From Dyella sp. GSA-30 (lineage in GTDB: Bacteria; Pseudomonadota; Gammaproteobacteria; Xanthomonadales; Rhodanobacteraceae), in assembly GCF_027924605.1 (NCBI RefSeq), contig NZ_AP027042.1:4441524-4505523 (forward strand): DNA of 64,000 bases. Direction: 5' to 3'. Numbering within the stretch: position 1 is the first letter of the stretch; the number at the start of each line of letters is the position of its first letter. Positions 63,885 to 64,000 of the stretch are shown piece after piece. Below the pieces are notes generated by a model. The model saw only the letters and a program-made list of their open reading frames with translations, was not told the DNA's origin and did no database searches. Made by a program: the position numbers and the translations under genes.

Positions 63885-64000
63885 CAGCCGATACCGCCAA
63901 GCAGCGGCACGAAACTGACGGCAGCGAGTTCTTCCTGGGTGAAGTCGCCGTTGCCGTCGCCGCGCATGCGGATCAGGGTCTGACTGCTGGGCGAGCCGAC
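63884..64000 (-). CDS. pcm: Protein-L-isoaspartate O-methyltransferase, C-terminal fragment
   Basis: The last 38 codons of a gene that enters from the right edge. VGSPSSQTLIRMRG near the start and LAAVSFVPLLGG at the end match the C-terminus of Pcm, which repairs isoaspartyl residues in aged proteins. The position upstream of yqaA and nlpD agrees with surE-pcm-nlpD type operons. The catalytic SAM domain is outside the window, so the call rests on this tail and synteny. Confidence 0.8.
   Translation of the reverse strand, partial: VGSPSSQTLIRMRGDGNGDFTQEELAAVSFVPLLGGIG

Overview
The window is a GC-rich, densely coded stretch of bacterial core chromosome. Conserved gene orders (tig-clpP-clpX-lon-hupB-ppiD, lepA-lepB-DUF4845-rnc-era-recO, rpoE-rseA-mucD, rlmE-ftsH, gloB/methyltransferase-rnhA-dnaQ, pcm-yqaA-nlpD) and protein flavour point to a gammaproteobacterium of the Xanthomonadales (Lysobacterales). 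A Rhodanobacteraceae member (Dyella, Luteibacter or Rhodanobacter type) is my best guess. That placement is inference from protein style and synteny, not from a search.

Layout. 1-4.5 kb: end of an acyltransferase, an ABC exporter, cutC coupled to a Tat-exported glycosylasparaginase, and a cold-shock protein. 4.6-9 kb: a minus-strand run rlmD, CYTH phosphatase, nagZ, hpt and methylthioinosine phosphorylase (rRNA modification, cell-wall recycling, purine salvage), mostly with overlapping stop/start codons. 9-12.4 kb: YdbL- and YdbH-like envelope proteins and a REC-Hpt protein. 12.4-21.7 kb: recO, era, rnc, DUF4845, lepB, lepA, then the sigma-E envelope-stress operon with a good autoregulatory promoter. 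21.8-25 kb: a GGDEF/EAL protein with an unknown partner gene. 25-32.6 kb: fatty-acid oxidation, DUF2058, slyX, ugd, an FKBP isomerase and a cation/proton antiporter. 32.7-38.4 kb: tRNA-Ala/Glu/Asp, DUF1249, ppsR/ppsA, a second signal peptidase and tRNA-Ser. 38.4-44.1 kb: PP2C phosphatase, dnaQ, rnhA, methyltransferase, gloB, mltD, fabI. 44.3-53.4 kb: ppiD, tRNA-Asp, tRNA-Val, hupB, lon, clpX, clpP, tig, tRNA-Leu. 53.6-57.7 kb: a LytS/LytTR two-component pair and a PQQ dehydrogenase. 58-64 kb: a five-tRNA operon, ftsH, rlmE, yhbY, DUF498, nlpD, yqaA and the end of pcm.

The window contains no insertion sequence, prophage, CRISPR array, rRNA or defence island that I can see, and I found no new multi-gene system. 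The unusual material lies between genes: (1) an 81-bp direct repeat with 181-bp period downstream of tRNA-Ser(CGA), carrying a copy of the last 19 bases of the tRNA plus its terminator, with a 100-base hairpin array between copies; the layout recalls the E. coli tyrT/rtT repeats; (2) three intergenic inverted repeats whose arms are built from 7-base words; (3) four copies of a ~140-bp paired-hairpin REP-like element, one of which supplies the end of cutC; (4) a ppsA leader with mutually exclusive hairpins.

Start codons were moved from the longest frame where a Shine-Dalgarno site, signal peptide or family length argued for it. Several genes appear to start at TTG (rnc, slyX, ppsA, probably gloB) or GTG (the LytTR regulator).
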